Origin: Pseudoneobacillus sp042683745
Lineage (GTDB): Bacteria > Bacillota > Bacilli > Bacillales > Cytobacillaceae
Length of the DNA: 64,000 nucleotides
Assembly (NCBI RefSeq): GCF_042683745.1
Contig: NZ_JBHUJX010000036.1
Location: 186,001-250,000, forward strand
Direction of reading: 5' to 3'
The notes beneath the pieces are model-generated. The model saw nothing but the letters and a program-made list of their open reading frames with translations. It ran no database searches and was not told where the DNA came from. This document shows, piece by piece, positions 8,187 through 16,255 of the stretch. Every line of letters begins with the position of its first letter. Positions within the stretch are counted from its first letter, which is position 1. The position numbers were made by a program, and so were the translations under genes.

Positions 8187-8618
8187 TCACAAACAAACAC
8201 GATTCAACATTTCAGCCAATTTAATACTCTCTTTTAAAAAAATCGGTGCAGTGGGGTGACTTAATATCTCCTCTGTAGTCAGCCATAATACCTCTTCTAC
8301 CTCATCTGGACTTTTAGGAAAGGCTTCACCAGAATCATGTTCACAAAGAAACACAATATCAACCACATTTTCACCGGCATCCGTCACGAAGGTTGTACTA
8401 TGTACATAGTGTAATTTGTCTTTTACTTTCACACCGACTTCTTCAAAAATTTCACGCTTAACTGTTCTTTCCAGAATATCAGAGGTATTTCCTTCGATAT
8501 CGACTTTACCCCCAACAAGTGAAAGCATACCACCAGCATGTTCCTCTTTTTTACTTCTTTCAATAATCAACCATTTATCATTTTTTCTAATTGCACCCTC
8601 AACATTCACGATAAACAT
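8187..8618 (-). CDS. Nudix hydrolase
   Basis: The 143-residue protein has the Nudix fold signature around residues 37-64: GGKV followed by KREIFEEVGV, which matches REUXEEXGU. The Glu that normally lies eight residues before the Arg of REUXEE is Asp here. Nudix enzymes cleave nucleoside diphosphate-linked substrates with Mg2+. The exact substrate cannot be read from sequence. The gene starts 15 bp after the stop of the P-loop kinase gene on the same strand, so the two probably form an operon and may act on related nucleotide-type metabolites. Confidence 0.85.
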   Translation of the reverse strand: MFIVNVEGAIRKNDKWLIIERSKKEEHAGGMLSLVGGKVDIEGNTSDILERTVKREIFEEVGVKVKDKLHYVHSTTFVTDAGENVVDIVFLCEHDSGEAFPKSPDEVEEVLWLTTEEILSHPTAPIFLKESIKLAEMLNRVCL

Positions 8619-8633
8619 TTTTATGTGACCTCC

Positions 8634-9158
8634 TTATTCGTTTATATAATTCAAAACTTCTTGGATATAACTTTCCAAAGGTTGTGCAGTATCTACTACC
8701 AAACAATTATATTCATCAGGCTTTTTACTATTCTCAATCGTGAATGTAAAGGCTTCTTTCAAATCGACCTCTTTTATTTGGCTTATCTTTCTTTCACGAT
8801 TTTTTAGTCTAAAATTGATTTCATGTATATCATTAAGGTAACATTCAACATATTTGTATTTTACATTATACTTTTTAGATAATTCAGTTCCTTTTTCAAC
8901 CATTACTTCATATAAACAAGGACTATCAAATATCACAGCGTGCCCTTGCGATAAATGAAATTCAATTAAAGACCAATCAATATTGTAGGATATCTTAGCA
9001 GCAAGCTTTGCATCAATAGGTGCTTCCTCGACGGAATGTAATAAGGCAGATTTTACAATATCATGATCAATGATAACTGCTTCTACTCTAGTTGCGATTT
9101 GTCGTGCAAGAGTGGATTTCCCCGAACCAGGGTGACCTGACATTTGAACAAAAAACAT
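8634..9158 (-). CDS. Small P-loop kinase (AAA_33-like)
   Basis: The 174-residue protein has a Walker A motif, GHPGSGKST, at residues 8-16, an IIDHDIVKSAL segment shortly after it (phosphoacceptor-binding Asp type), and a lid-like RLKNRERK region near 118-125. It resembles the AAA_33 group of small-molecule kinases, which includes nucleotide, cofactor and antibiotic kinases. The substrate is unknown. It is the first gene of a two-gene unit with the Nudix hydrolase. A 21-bp phased repeat array occupies the space upstream. Confidence 0.75.
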   Translation of the reverse strand: MFFVQMSGHPGSGKSTLARQIATRVEAVIIDHDIVKSALLHSVEEAPIDAKLAAKISYNIDWSLIEFHLSQGHAVIFDSPCLYEVMVEKGTELSKKYNVKYKYVECYLNDIHEINFRLKNRERKISQIKEVDLKEAFTFTIENSKKPDEYNCLVVDTAQPLESYIQEVLNYINE

Positions 9159-9314
9159 GTTGAAACCCTCCCTCTAAATTTGCTGCTCTAATCATTTAAT
9201 TTATATTTAAATAGAATTAAAGAAGGCAGAATAATATATATAATTATATTGTAGGATTTTACCAATCAATAGACAAGGAGGATTTATATAAAGCTTCGCT
9301 GTTGGTGCTATGCG

Positions 9315-9591
9315 CAAGTAAATGCCTCCCAACGCAGGTATTTCGCCGTTTGCAACAAGTAAACTGCTCACTTCCGCAAGTATTCCGCCATTTGCCGCAA
9401 GTAAACTGCTCACTTCTGCAAGTATTCCACCGTTTGCCGCAAGTAAACTGCTCACTTCCGCAAGTATTCCGCCATTTCCCGCAAGTAAACTGCTCACTTC
9501 CGCAAGTATTTCGCCATTTCCAGCAAGTAAACTGCTTGCTTCGCAAATATTCCGCCATTTCCAGCAAGTAAACAACTTAACCACCCAAGCA
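9315..9591 (+). repeat. 21-bp phased CAAGTA array (array B)
   Basis: CAAGTA or a close variant begins at 9315, 9335, 9356, 9377, 9398, 9419, 9440, 9461, 9482, 9503, 9524, 9544, 9565 and 9586. All steps are 21 bp except two of 20. Two half-unit types alternate, CAAGTAAACTGCTCACTTC and CAAGTATTCCGCCATTT, so the full period is 42 bp. The array lies in the 523-bp gap between livF (3' side) and the kinase gene (5' side). Open reading frames across it are products of the 42-bp period, not genes. Confidence 0.92.
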
Positions 9592-9681
9592 TACTATTTA
9601 AAACATAGAAAAACCCAAATACCTGACACCACATTAAGCAGTGTAAGATATTCGGGTTCCAATCAGATATTAACCTATCAA

Positions 9682-10389
9682 TCAATGCCCGCCAAGATAA
9701 GCCATCTTCACTTGATCACTAGCATTAAGCTCCAATGCTGTTCCTGACAGTACAATTTTTCCGGTTTCAATGACATATGCTCGATCCGCAATCGAAAGGG
9801 CCATATGGGCGTTTTGTTCTACTAGTAGAATTGTTGTCCCAGTTTGATTGATTTCTTCAATGATTTGGAAAATAGTCTTTACTAGTAATGGCGCTAATCC
9901 CATAGAAGGTTCGTCCAACAATAGTAATCGTGGGCGAGCCATGAGCGCTCTTCCCATTGCTAGCATTTGCTGTTCTCCACCAGATAAGGTTCCTGAAAGC
10001 TGTTTTCGTCTTTCTAGGAGACGCGGGAATAAGTGATACACCTTTTCAAAATCTTCACGAATACCAGCTTTATCCTTTCGTAAATAAGCACCTAGTTCAA
10101 GGTTTTCTTCAACTGACATATTGGCAAATACACGACGACCTTCAGGAATATGAGAGATTCCCTTTTTAACAATGGTTTGGGCAGCTTTTCCGGCAATGGA
10201 CTCTCCTTCAAAGACAATTTCTCCTTGCTTTGGTTTAAGAAGTCCAGAGATCGTTTTTAAGATCGTACTTTTCCCCGCACCATTCGCTCCAATTAATGTC
10301 ACGATCTCACCCTGATTAATTTCAAGGGAAACACCCTTTAGAGCTTGGATATTTCCGTAATATACATTGATATCGTTGATGTTTAACAT
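9682..10389 (-). CDS. livF: Branched-chain amino acid ABC transporter, ATPase LivF
   Basis: The 235-residue ATPase has Walker A GANGAGKST near residue 36, signature LSGGEQQ near 136 and a Walker B ending LLLDEPS. It powers uptake of leucine, isoleucine and valine (or related amino acids) as a heterodimer with LivG. The start ATG at 10389 lies nine bases after GAGGAGG; an in-frame codon further upstream has no such site. The ribosome binding site lies inside the last codons of livG, and the start follows its stop by one base, so translation is coupled. It is the last gene of the liv cluster. Confidence 0.95.
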   Translation of the reverse strand: MLNINDINVYYGNIQALKGVSLEINQGEIVTLIGANGAGKSTILKTISGLLKPKQGEIVFEGESIAGKAAQTIVKKGISHIPEGRRVFANMSVEENLELGAYLRKDKAGIREDFEKVYHLFPRLLERRKQLSGTLSGGEQQMLAMGRALMARPRLLLLDEPSMGLAPLLVKTIFQIIEEINQTGTTILLVEQNAHMALSIADRAYVIETGKIVLSGTALELNASDQVKMAYLGGH

Positions 10390-10390
10390 A

Positions 10391-11167
10391 TTATGAGACC
10401 TCCTCACCGAGGTATGCTTCGATTACCTTAGGGTTGTTCCTAATTTCATTTGGTGTACCTTGAGCAATTAATTGCCCATGGTCTAGTACGTAAATGCGTT
10501 CACAAACGCCCATTACTAGATTCATATCATGCTCAATAAGTAAAACAGTAAGTGAGAATCGCTCACGGATAAACGAAATTAAATTCATTAACTCCTCTGT
10601 TTCCTGAGGATTCATACCTGCTGCAGGCTCATCGAGCAATAGTAATTTCGGATAGGCTGCCAAAGCCCGGGCAATCTCTAAACGACGCTGCTGTCCGTAT
10701 GGTAAATTCTTTGCCTTTTCATGCATATAGTCTTCTAATTTGAAAATCTTTAAAAACTCAATCGCCTTTTCCTCCATGTCTTTTTCCCCTGAAAAATGTG
10801 GAGGAAGACGGAAAAGAGAACTTAGAATCGAATGCTTTGCAAGAGAATGATAGGCTACCTTTACATTATCAAGCACAGAAAGGTCTCCAAATAAACGGAT
10901 ATTCTGGAACGTCCGGCTAATCCCTTTTCTCGTAATTCGATAAGGGGCTAACCCATTTAATTTTTCACCTTCTAATGAAATGCTTCCTTCTGTTGGGACA
11001 TAAACGCCTGTTAAAAGATTGAAAAAAGTAGTTTTTCCAGCACCGTTTGGACCAATTAGTCCGACAAGCTCCCCTTTACGTAATTGAACATTCACATCAG
11101 AAACAGCCTTCAATCCACCAAATTGGATTCCTGCTTGATGTACATTAAGCAACGGTGTGTTTGTCAT
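10391..11167 (-). CDS. livG: Branched-chain amino acid ABC transporter, ATPase LivG
   Basis: The 258-residue ATPase has Walker A GPNGAGKTT near residues 38-46. Its signature is LPYGQQRR rather than LSGGQ, as is usual for LivG, and Walker B is LLLLDEPAAGMNP. It pairs with LivF on the cytoplasmic face of LivHM. The ATG at 11167 is eight bases after GGAGG and overlaps the end of livM by 23 bp. The LivG extension after Walker B (AAGMNPQETEELMNLI) is present and supports a hydrophobic amino acid transporter. Confidence 0.95.
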   Translation of the reverse strand: MTNTPLLNVHQAGIQFGGLKAVSDVNVQLRKGELVGLIGPNGAGKTTFFNLLTGVYVPTEGSISLEGEKLNGLAPYRITRKGISRTFQNIRLFGDLSVLDNVKVAYHSLAKHSILSSLFRLPPHFSGEKDMEEKAIEFLKIFKLEDYMHEKAKNLPYGQQRRLEIARALAAYPKLLLLDEPAAGMNPQETEELMNLISFIRERFSLTVLLIEHDMNLVMGVCERIYVLDHGQLIAQGTPNEIRNNPKVIEAYLGEEVS

Positions 11168-12116
11168 TTGGCATTCCTCCCTTCATGGATTTATTCTTCT
11201 TAAAGAATGAAGTAATTTCCTTCGTTCCTAATAATCCTTGTGGGCGGAATATCATCATTAATACGAGAACAAGACTGTAAATAATCATCCTTGTTTCTGG
11301 ATAATCTTGTAGGAAGGTAGAAATAATAGTTAAGAGAATAGCTGCAAGAACAGCTCCAGACATACTTCCAAGTCCACCTAGTACAACTAGAATTAAAATA
11401 TCAAATGACTTCAAAAAGCCAAAGTTTGTCGGTTGAATGATATAGAAGTTATGCGCATAAAGACCTCCTGCAATTCCGGCAAAAAAGGCACCAATGACAA
11501 AAGCCATTACCTTGTAATAGGTTGTATTAACCCCCATCGCATCTGCCGCAATTTCATCTTCACGTACGGAAATACAAGCACGTCCATGCGTAGAATTCGT
11601 AAAGTTTCTAATAACTAGAATGGTAATGAACACGCAAGCAAATACCCATGGCCAAGTCGTTAAATTGATAACTTGCATTCCACTTGCACCGCCGACATAT
11701 TCAATATTAAGAAAAATAATCCGTACAATTTCCCCGAACCCAAGCGTGGCAATCGCTAAATAATCCCCCTTTAAACGAAGACTTGGAACGCCGATGACGA
11801 TTCCCGCAAGGGCCGCTACGACACCACCTACAATAAGAGCAAGAAAGAAAGGAAGTTCTAGATTCATAGTAATAATGGCTGATGCATAAGCTCCAACTGC
11901 GAGAAATCCTGCATGTCCTATAGAAAACTGACCTGTGATCCCAATAATCAAATGAAGACTTGCTGCCAATATAATATTAATCCCAATCAGCATTAACGTA
12001 TTAACATGAAACGGATTCAAAATCTCCCCAGTAATCAAAAATTGTATGATAGCAAAAACGGCAAGGACCAAAACGATTGAAAGCCAAAATCCTTTTGCTC
12101 GTTTGAATGTATTCAT
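11145..12116 (-). CDS. livM: Branched-chain amino acid ABC transporter, permease LivM
   Basis: The 323-residue polytopic permease belongs to the BPD_transp_2 family. It carries the LivM hallmarks GHAGFLAVGAYASA (near residue 63) and SLRLKGDYLAIATLGFGEI (near 112). It forms the membrane channel with LivH. The start at 12116 is preferred over in-frame codons upstream because AGGGAGGA precedes it at suitable distance; it lies 13 bp after the livH stop. The long cytoplasmic loop with REDEIAADAMGVNT is the expected ATPase contact. Confidence 0.93.
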   Translation of the reverse strand: MNTFKRAKGFWLSIVLVLAVFAIIQFLITGEILNPFHVNTLMLIGINIILAASLHLIIGITGQFSIGHAGFLAVGAYASAIITMNLELPFFLALIVGGVVAALAGIVIGVPSLRLKGDYLAIATLGFGEIVRIIFLNIEYVGGASGMQVINLTTWPWVFACVFITILVIRNFTNSTHGRACISVREDEIAADAMGVNTTYYKVMAFVIGAFFAGIAGGLYAHNFYIIQPTNFGFLKSFDILILVVLGGLGSMSGAVLAAILLTIISTFLQDYPETRMIIYSLVLVLMMIFRPQGLLGTKEITSFFKKNKSMKGGMPNDKHTVA

Positions 12117-12129
12117 CGTTAGCTCCTCC

Positions 12130-13008
12130 CTATACCTTTTCTCTAACATTTTTCCCTAAAATACCCGAAGGTCGGAAAATTAATATGAGTATTAGCACAA
12201 TAAACGCTACTGCATCTCGCCATAATGAGTAACCTGAAGCACTTACAAGTGATTCAATGACTCCAAGTGCTAAACCACCGACCATGGCACCTGGAATAAT
12301 TCCTATCCCACCAAATACAGCGGCTACGAATGCCTTTAAACCAGGAATAATCCCCATCAATGGCTCAATTTTCGTATAATACACTCCAAAAATAACACCA
12401 GCTGCTCCTGCAAGAGCTGATCCAATGGCAAAGGTCGCTGAAATTGTGTTATTTACATTAATCCCCATTAGTCTAGCGGCTTCCATATCATGAGAAACGG
12501 CACGCATTGCTTTACCAATTTTCGTTTTATGAACAATGAATTGAAGGAGAATCATTAATAAAACCGATATTCCAAGAATAAATAACGATTGACTGCTAAG
12601 CTTGACACCAAAAATGTCTAATGTCTTTGAAGGTAGTACGTCAGAAGGGTAAGCTTCTGGCTGGGCGCCACGAACATAGATAGTTCCATATTCGATAAAT
12701 AGTGATACCCCAATAGCGGTAATAAGGGCTGCAATTCGTGTGGCATTTCTTAACGGCTTATAGGCAATTCGCTCGATTAACACCCCAAATATCGAACATA
12801 CAACCATAGAAATTAATAAAGATGGGAAAAATCCTAATTCTAAAATTGTAATCGAATAAAAGCCCACAAATGCCCCGACCATAAAAACATCTCCATGGGC
12901 AAAATTGATTAATTTTACAATTCCATATACCATCGTATAACCAAGGGCAATGAGTGCGTAGATGCTGCCAAGAGAAATTCCGTTTACTATCTGTTGTATA
13001 ATCTCCAT
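12130..13008 (-). CDS. livH: Branched-chain amino acid ABC transporter, permease LivH
   Basis: This 292-residue permease is of the LivH type. Its N-terminus, GISLGSIYALIALGYTMVYG, and the following LINFAHGDVFMVGAF are diagnostic. The ATPase-contact loop contains RAVSHDMEAARLMGIN. The ATG at 13008 lies 11 bases after AAGGAG; the GTG at 13020 overlaps that site and is less likely. A 324-bp spacer with hairpins separates it from the binding-protein gene, so livHMGF may be read through from the livJ promoter at reduced level or have its own promoter. Confidence 0.93.
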   Translation of the reverse strand: MEIIQQIVNGISLGSIYALIALGYTMVYGIVKLINFAHGDVFMVGAFVGFYSITILELGFFPSLLISMVVCSIFGVLIERIAYKPLRNATRIAALITAIGVSLFIEYGTIYVRGAQPEAYPSDVLPSKTLDIFGVKLSSQSLFILGISVLLMILLQFIVHKTKIGKAMRAVSHDMEAARLMGINVNNTISATFAIGSALAGAAGVIFGVYYTKIEPLMGIIPGLKAFVAAVFGGIGIIPGAMVGGLALGVIESLVSASGYSLWRDAVAFIVLILILIFRPSGILGKNVREKV

Positions 13009-13080
13009 AATTGTTTTCACTCCTTGGATAGAACAAAATGCGAATTAATATTTAGTAACCTCTTATAAAGTGAAACTACC

Positions 13081-13112
13081 ATCAGTGGGGGTTTTCTTCA
13101 TCCCCCACTGAT
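13081..13112 (-). terminator. Strong hairpin between binding protein and livH
   Basis: Perfect 11-bp stem ATCAGTGGGGG / CCCCCACTGAT with a 10-nt loop. No long T run follows on the minus strand, so it could be a weak terminator or an mRNA-stabilising or processing hairpin within the liv cluster. Confidence 0.55.
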
Positions 13113-13142
13113 AGTTAGTTGAACCAATCACGCTCAAGTCAC

Positions 13143-13265
13143 GGCACGTCCTGTGCCTTCGCCTGACCAGGACATCCTGTCCGTCGTCGGAACTTTACGG
13201 GCAGTTGATCTCCAACCTATCTTCATGGTTCACTCAGGATCTGAGGTGAGGATCTTACTGCCCGT
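13143..13265. repeat. Multi-hairpin element in the liv spacer
   Basis: Two short hairpins stand in tandem: GGCAC-GTCCT-GTGCC (13143-13157) and GGAC-ATCCT-GTCC (13170-13182), followed by an inverted repeat ACGGGCAGT / ACTGCCCGT (13197-13205 and 13257-13265). The two short hairpins have the same loops, order and spacing as those in the mosaic repeats at 36501-36541 and 58031-58071, but different stems. Confidence 0.7.
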
Positions 13266-13281
13266 TATGTTGGGATAAATT

Positions 13282-13317
13282 AGAATAGGGAGTCGTATAG
13301 GCTCCCTATTCTTTTTT
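13282..13317. terminator. Terminator hairpin after the binding-protein gene
   Basis: Stem AGAATAGGGAG / CTCCCTATTCT with a 9-nt loop. T6 follows on the plus strand; on the minus strand, the direction of the adjacent gene, only TAATTTAT follows, allowing partial read-through into livHMGF. Confidence 0.65.
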
Positions 13318-13331
13318 CTTCTATATACTTT

Positions 13332-14516
13332 TTAAGGATTTACTTTTGCACTAAATTGTTGTTGTCCGTCTTTGTATTCTAAAATAACGGCAGATTTAAT
13401 AGGGTTATGGTTTTCATCCAATGTTAATGTACCAGAAACTAGAGAAAGGTCTTTTGTTTCAGCTAAAGCATCTTTAATTTTTTCTGGATCTGTACTTCCT
13501 GCACGTTTGATCGCATCTGCTAAGAAATAAACCGAATCATAGCCAAGAGCATTGAACGCATCAGGGGATTTATCGCTATATTTTGCTTTGAACGCTGTGA
13601 CAAAATCTTGAACTTTTGAATCTGAGTCACCTGATGAATAGTGGTTTGTGATGAATGTATTATTTAACGCATCAGCACCTGCAAGCTCTACTAGAGTTGG
13701 AGAATCCCAGCCATCGCCACCCATCATCGGTACATTTAGGCCAAGTTCACGTGCTTGTTTCACAATAAGGCCTACTTCTTCGTAGTAGCCAGGAATGAAT
13801 ACAAATTCAGGATTAGCAGATTGAAGATTTGTTAAAACTGCACGGAAATCTGTTTCCTTTGCAACATAAGCCTCTTCTTTAACGATTTTCCCACCATTTG
13901 CTTCAAAAGCCTCTTTAAAGGAAGCTGCAAGACCCTTTGCATAATCACTTGCATTATCAATCAGGATTGCCGCATTTTTAACATTTAACTCTTTTGAAGC
14001 GAAGTTAGCAGCCACTGTTCCTTGGAAAGGATCAATAAAGCATGTACGGAAAACATAGTCATTTAACTTCCCTTTATCGAAAGTTACTGCTGGATTTGTA
14101 CCTGTTGGAGTTAAAAGGATGACTTTATTTTTCTCAGCAAGTTGTACTTGAGCTAGTGTATTTCCGCTTGTAGCTGCCCCAATAATTGCCGTAACCTTAT
14201 CCTTACTCATAAGCTTTACTGCACCACTCGCTGCTTCTGCTGCATCGGATTTATTATCTACCTTTACTAGTTCCAATTTTTTTCCATCAATGCCTTCTTT
14301 ATTGATTTCTGCAATCGCAAGATCAATTCCTTCGGCAATCGATTGTCCATAAGAAGCTACACCACCTGATAACTCTAGGTTTGCACCAATTTTAATCGTT
14401 TCGCTCTTATCATCGCCTTTTCCACCTGTTTTTTCCGTGCTAGTGTTACAGCCTGCCATTACCCCTGCTGAAAGCACTAGAGTCATGAACATGCCCATCC
14501 ATTTCTTTTTCCTCAT
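13332..14516 (-). CDS. Branched-chain amino acid substrate-binding lipoprotein
   Basis: This 394-residue periplasmic-binding-type protein (Peripla_BP_6, LivJ/LivK family) captures the amino acid outside the membrane and delivers it to LivHM. The N-terminus is a lipoprotein signal peptide (RKKKW, hydrophobic core, lipobox VMAGC), so it is anchored by a diacylglyceryl Cys. Family motifs include IKIGANLELSGGVASYGQS near the mature start. The start ATG at 14516 follows AAAAGGGGGA; upstream in-frame codons would place charged sequence before the signal peptide. It is the first gene of the liv cluster, with two CodY-like boxes at the promoter. Confidence 0.94.
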   Translation of the reverse strand: MRKKKWMGMFMTLVLSAGVMAGCNTSTEKTGGKGDDKSETIKIGANLELSGGVASYGQSIAEGIDLAIAEINKEGIDGKKLELVKVDNKSDAAEAASGAVKLMSKDKVTAIIGAATSGNTLAQVQLAEKNKVILLTPTGTNPAVTFDKGKLNDYVFRTCFIDPFQGTVAANFASKELNVKNAAILIDNASDYAKGLAASFKEAFEANGGKIVKEEAYVAKETDFRAVLTNLQSANPEFVFIPGYYEEVGLIVKQARELGLNVPMMGGDGWDSPTLVELAGADALNNTFITNHYSSGDSDSKVQDFVTAFKAKYSDKSPDAFNALGYDSVYFLADAIKRAGSTDPEKIKDALAETKDLSLVSGTLTLDENHNPIKSAVILEYKDGQQQFSAKVNP

Positions 14517-14560
14517 TTTGTTTCCCCCTTTTATTTTTATAAATAAATCTTCCGAATTAT

Positions 14561-14638
14561 TATTTTCAAATAATTCGATTGTTCCTAATAAAAATAATAT
14601 TCTGAAAACATTGTACAAAATTTACCTACTTCCGTCTA
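14561..14638 (-). promoter_or_regulatory. liv promoter with two CodY-like boxes
   Basis: On the minus strand TAGACG (14633-14638) and TACAAT (14610-14615) are spaced 17 bp. Two sequences each match 12 of 15 positions of the CodY consensus AATTTTCWGAAAATT: 14596-14610 (touching the -10) and 14561-14575. CodY represses branched-chain amino acid uptake genes in Bacillus, so the placement makes sense. Confidence 0.6.
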
Positions 14639-14757
14639 CACTATTTCAAAATGATATTAATATAATTTTATCCCTCCTGAAAAATCTCCCCTTACCAAGT
14701 GATTTCACTATCTTAGTAAGGTTAATTCCTGATTTTTATTTTTAGATATAAATTTTC

Positions 14758-14792
14758 GACAAAAAGGGAGATGCACTTAGGCATCCCCCTTT
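14758..14792 (-). terminator. Terminator of the niacin transporter gene
   Basis: Minus strand stem AAAGGGGGATGC / GCATCTCCCTTT with one mismatch, then TTTTT. Confidence 0.85.
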
Positions 14793-14810
14793 CTTATCTA
14801 TTAATAATTT

Positions 14811-16016
14811 TTAGACCAACTCTTTACTCTTTGTTTCCTTACCCATGAAGAAAACAGCTGCAACTCCAATTAAGATGGATCCGCAAAAAATTGTGAAAAT
14901 CGTCGTTATTTCCTGTCCACTTGCAACTAAATACCCAACTAGTAGTGGACCTAAAATTCCTCCAATACGCCCAAAGGAGGCAGCCATCCCTGCTCCGGTT
15001 CCACGAATATTCGTCGGGTACTGCTCAGGAGTATAAGCATACAGGGCGCCCCATGCACCAAGATTAAAGAAGGATAAGAACATTCCAGATGTAATAAGTA
15101 AAGGAAGATTTTCTGCAAAGCCAAAGAAGTACGCACTTAATGCAGTTCCAACTAAATAAGTAATCAGAACAAATTTTCTTCCCATTCTTTCAATAAGCCA
15201 TGCCGCAGTAAAGTAACCCGGCAATTGGGCTAAAGTCATGATCAACACATACTGAAAGCTTTTAATCAAACTAAATCCTTTCATGACCATGACACTTGGT
15301 AACCATAAAAACATTCCGTAATAGGAAAAAACAACGCAAAACCATAGTATCCAAAGCATCGCCGTATCTTTTGCAAACTCTTTAGACCAAAGCTTTCCTA
15401 AACTTTGGAAAACCGATAATTTCTCCTTTTCCTGTAAGGCGGTATAGCGCGGTGAATCGGGTAAATTCACTCGTAAATACAACGCATAGAAAGCAGGAAT
15501 TGCCGTAATAATTAGAGCAGCTTGCCAGCCGAATTTAGGTATAACAAAATACGAAATAAGCGCGGCAACTAGCCAACCCCCTGCCCAAAAGCTTTCAAGC
15601 AGTACGACCACTTTCCCTCGTTGCTCCGCTGGTACAGTCTCTGATACAAGTGTGGATGCAACAGGCAGCTCTCCCCCTAATCCCATACCAATGATAAAAC
15701 GTAAAATTAAAAAGAACGATAAGCTAGTGGCAAAAGCTGATACCCCACTACCTAAAGAAAATAATAATAATGTTAAAATAAAGACACTCTTTCTTCCCAT
15801 ACGATCAGCAAGGATTCCGAATAAAAAGGCACCGACCGCCATTCCAATGGAGTTTATACTTCCAATCCAACCCATTTGTTCGACAGATAAGTTCCATTCC
15901 GTTTTTAATGCAGCAATGATGAAGGATAATATTCCAACATCCATCGCATCGAACATCCAGCCTAGACCAGCAATTCCTAATAGTCTACGTTGTGAAATCT
16001 CTGTTTTCCCTCTCAT
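14811..16016 (-). CDS. niaP: MFS transporter, niacin permease NiaP-like
   Basis: The 401-residue protein has 12 predicted membrane segments and is closely similar along its whole length to what I recall of Bacillus subtilis NiaP (YceI). Examples are QRRLLGIAGLGWMFDAMDVG at the N-terminus and FNLGAWGALYAYTPEQYPT in the second half. MFS loop motifs GILADRMGRK (after TM2) and a PESPR-like LPDSPRY are present. NiaP imports nicotinate or nicotinamide for NAD synthesis. The ATG at 16016 follows GTAGGAGGGG; in-frame codons further upstream lack a good site. The neighbouring sugar or aromatic-acid transporter families are the main alternative. Confidence 0.82.
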   Translation of the reverse strand: MRGKTEISQRRLLGIAGLGWMFDAMDVGILSFIIAALKTEWNLSVEQMGWIGSINSIGMAVGAFLFGILADRMGRKSVFILTLLLFSLGSGVSAFATSLSFFLILRFIIGMGLGGELPVASTLVSETVPAEQRGKVVVLLESFWAGGWLVAALISYFVIPKFGWQAALIITAIPAFYALYLRVNLPDSPRYTALQEKEKLSVFQSLGKLWSKEFAKDTAMLWILWFCVVFSYYGMFLWLPSVMVMKGFSLIKSFQYVLIMTLAQLPGYFTAAWLIERMGRKFVLITYLVGTALSAYFFGFAENLPLLITSGMFLSFFNLGAWGALYAYTPEQYPTNIRGTGAGMAASFGRIGGILGPLLVGYLVASGQEITTIFTIFCGSILIGVAAVFFMGKETKSKELV

Positions 16017-16117
16017 TTTTCCCCTCCTACTGGCAAAAAGGCACTTAATTAATATGTTATTCTGCCCAATAAATATCTTTTTTTTCCTATTAATCATCAC
16101 CAACCACCCTTATTCTA

Positions 16118-16138
16118 ACAGGTGTCTTTACAGTAGTC
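16118..16138. promoter_or_regulatory. Candidate NiaR-type site upstream of niaP
   Basis: Two ACAGnnGTC half-sites stand as a direct repeat 12 bp apart about 100 bp upstream of the niaP start. NiaR is known to control niacin uptake in Firmicutes, but I cannot confirm the consensus from memory, so this is tentative. Confidence 0.25.
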
Positions 16139-16212
16139 ATCATTATTTTTTACATTGCTCTTTATTTTGAAGTAAAAACACATGGGAAAAAGGCTTAGAA
16201 CAATACTCAAAT

Positions 16213-16254
16213 AAAAAAGTCTCCTCTAGCAAAACTGCTAAAGAAGACTTTTTA
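16213..16254 (-). terminator. Terminator of the GGDEF-EAL gene
   Basis: Minus strand hairpin built on AAAGTCTTC and GGAGACTTT with inner TAGCA / TGCTA pairing, followed by TTTTTTATT. Confidence 0.88.
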
Positions 16255-16255
16255 C

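Noticed and set aside
8187..9158. Toxin-antitoxin module (Nudix plus small kinase)
   Set aside because: Both have intact enzyme motifs and normal sizes, and the kinase lacks clear zeta-toxin features; a small metabolic operon is simpler.
9315..9591. CRISPR array
   Set aside because: The period is 21/42 bp with no unique spacers of 30-40 bp, motifs are short and degenerate, and no cas genes are near.
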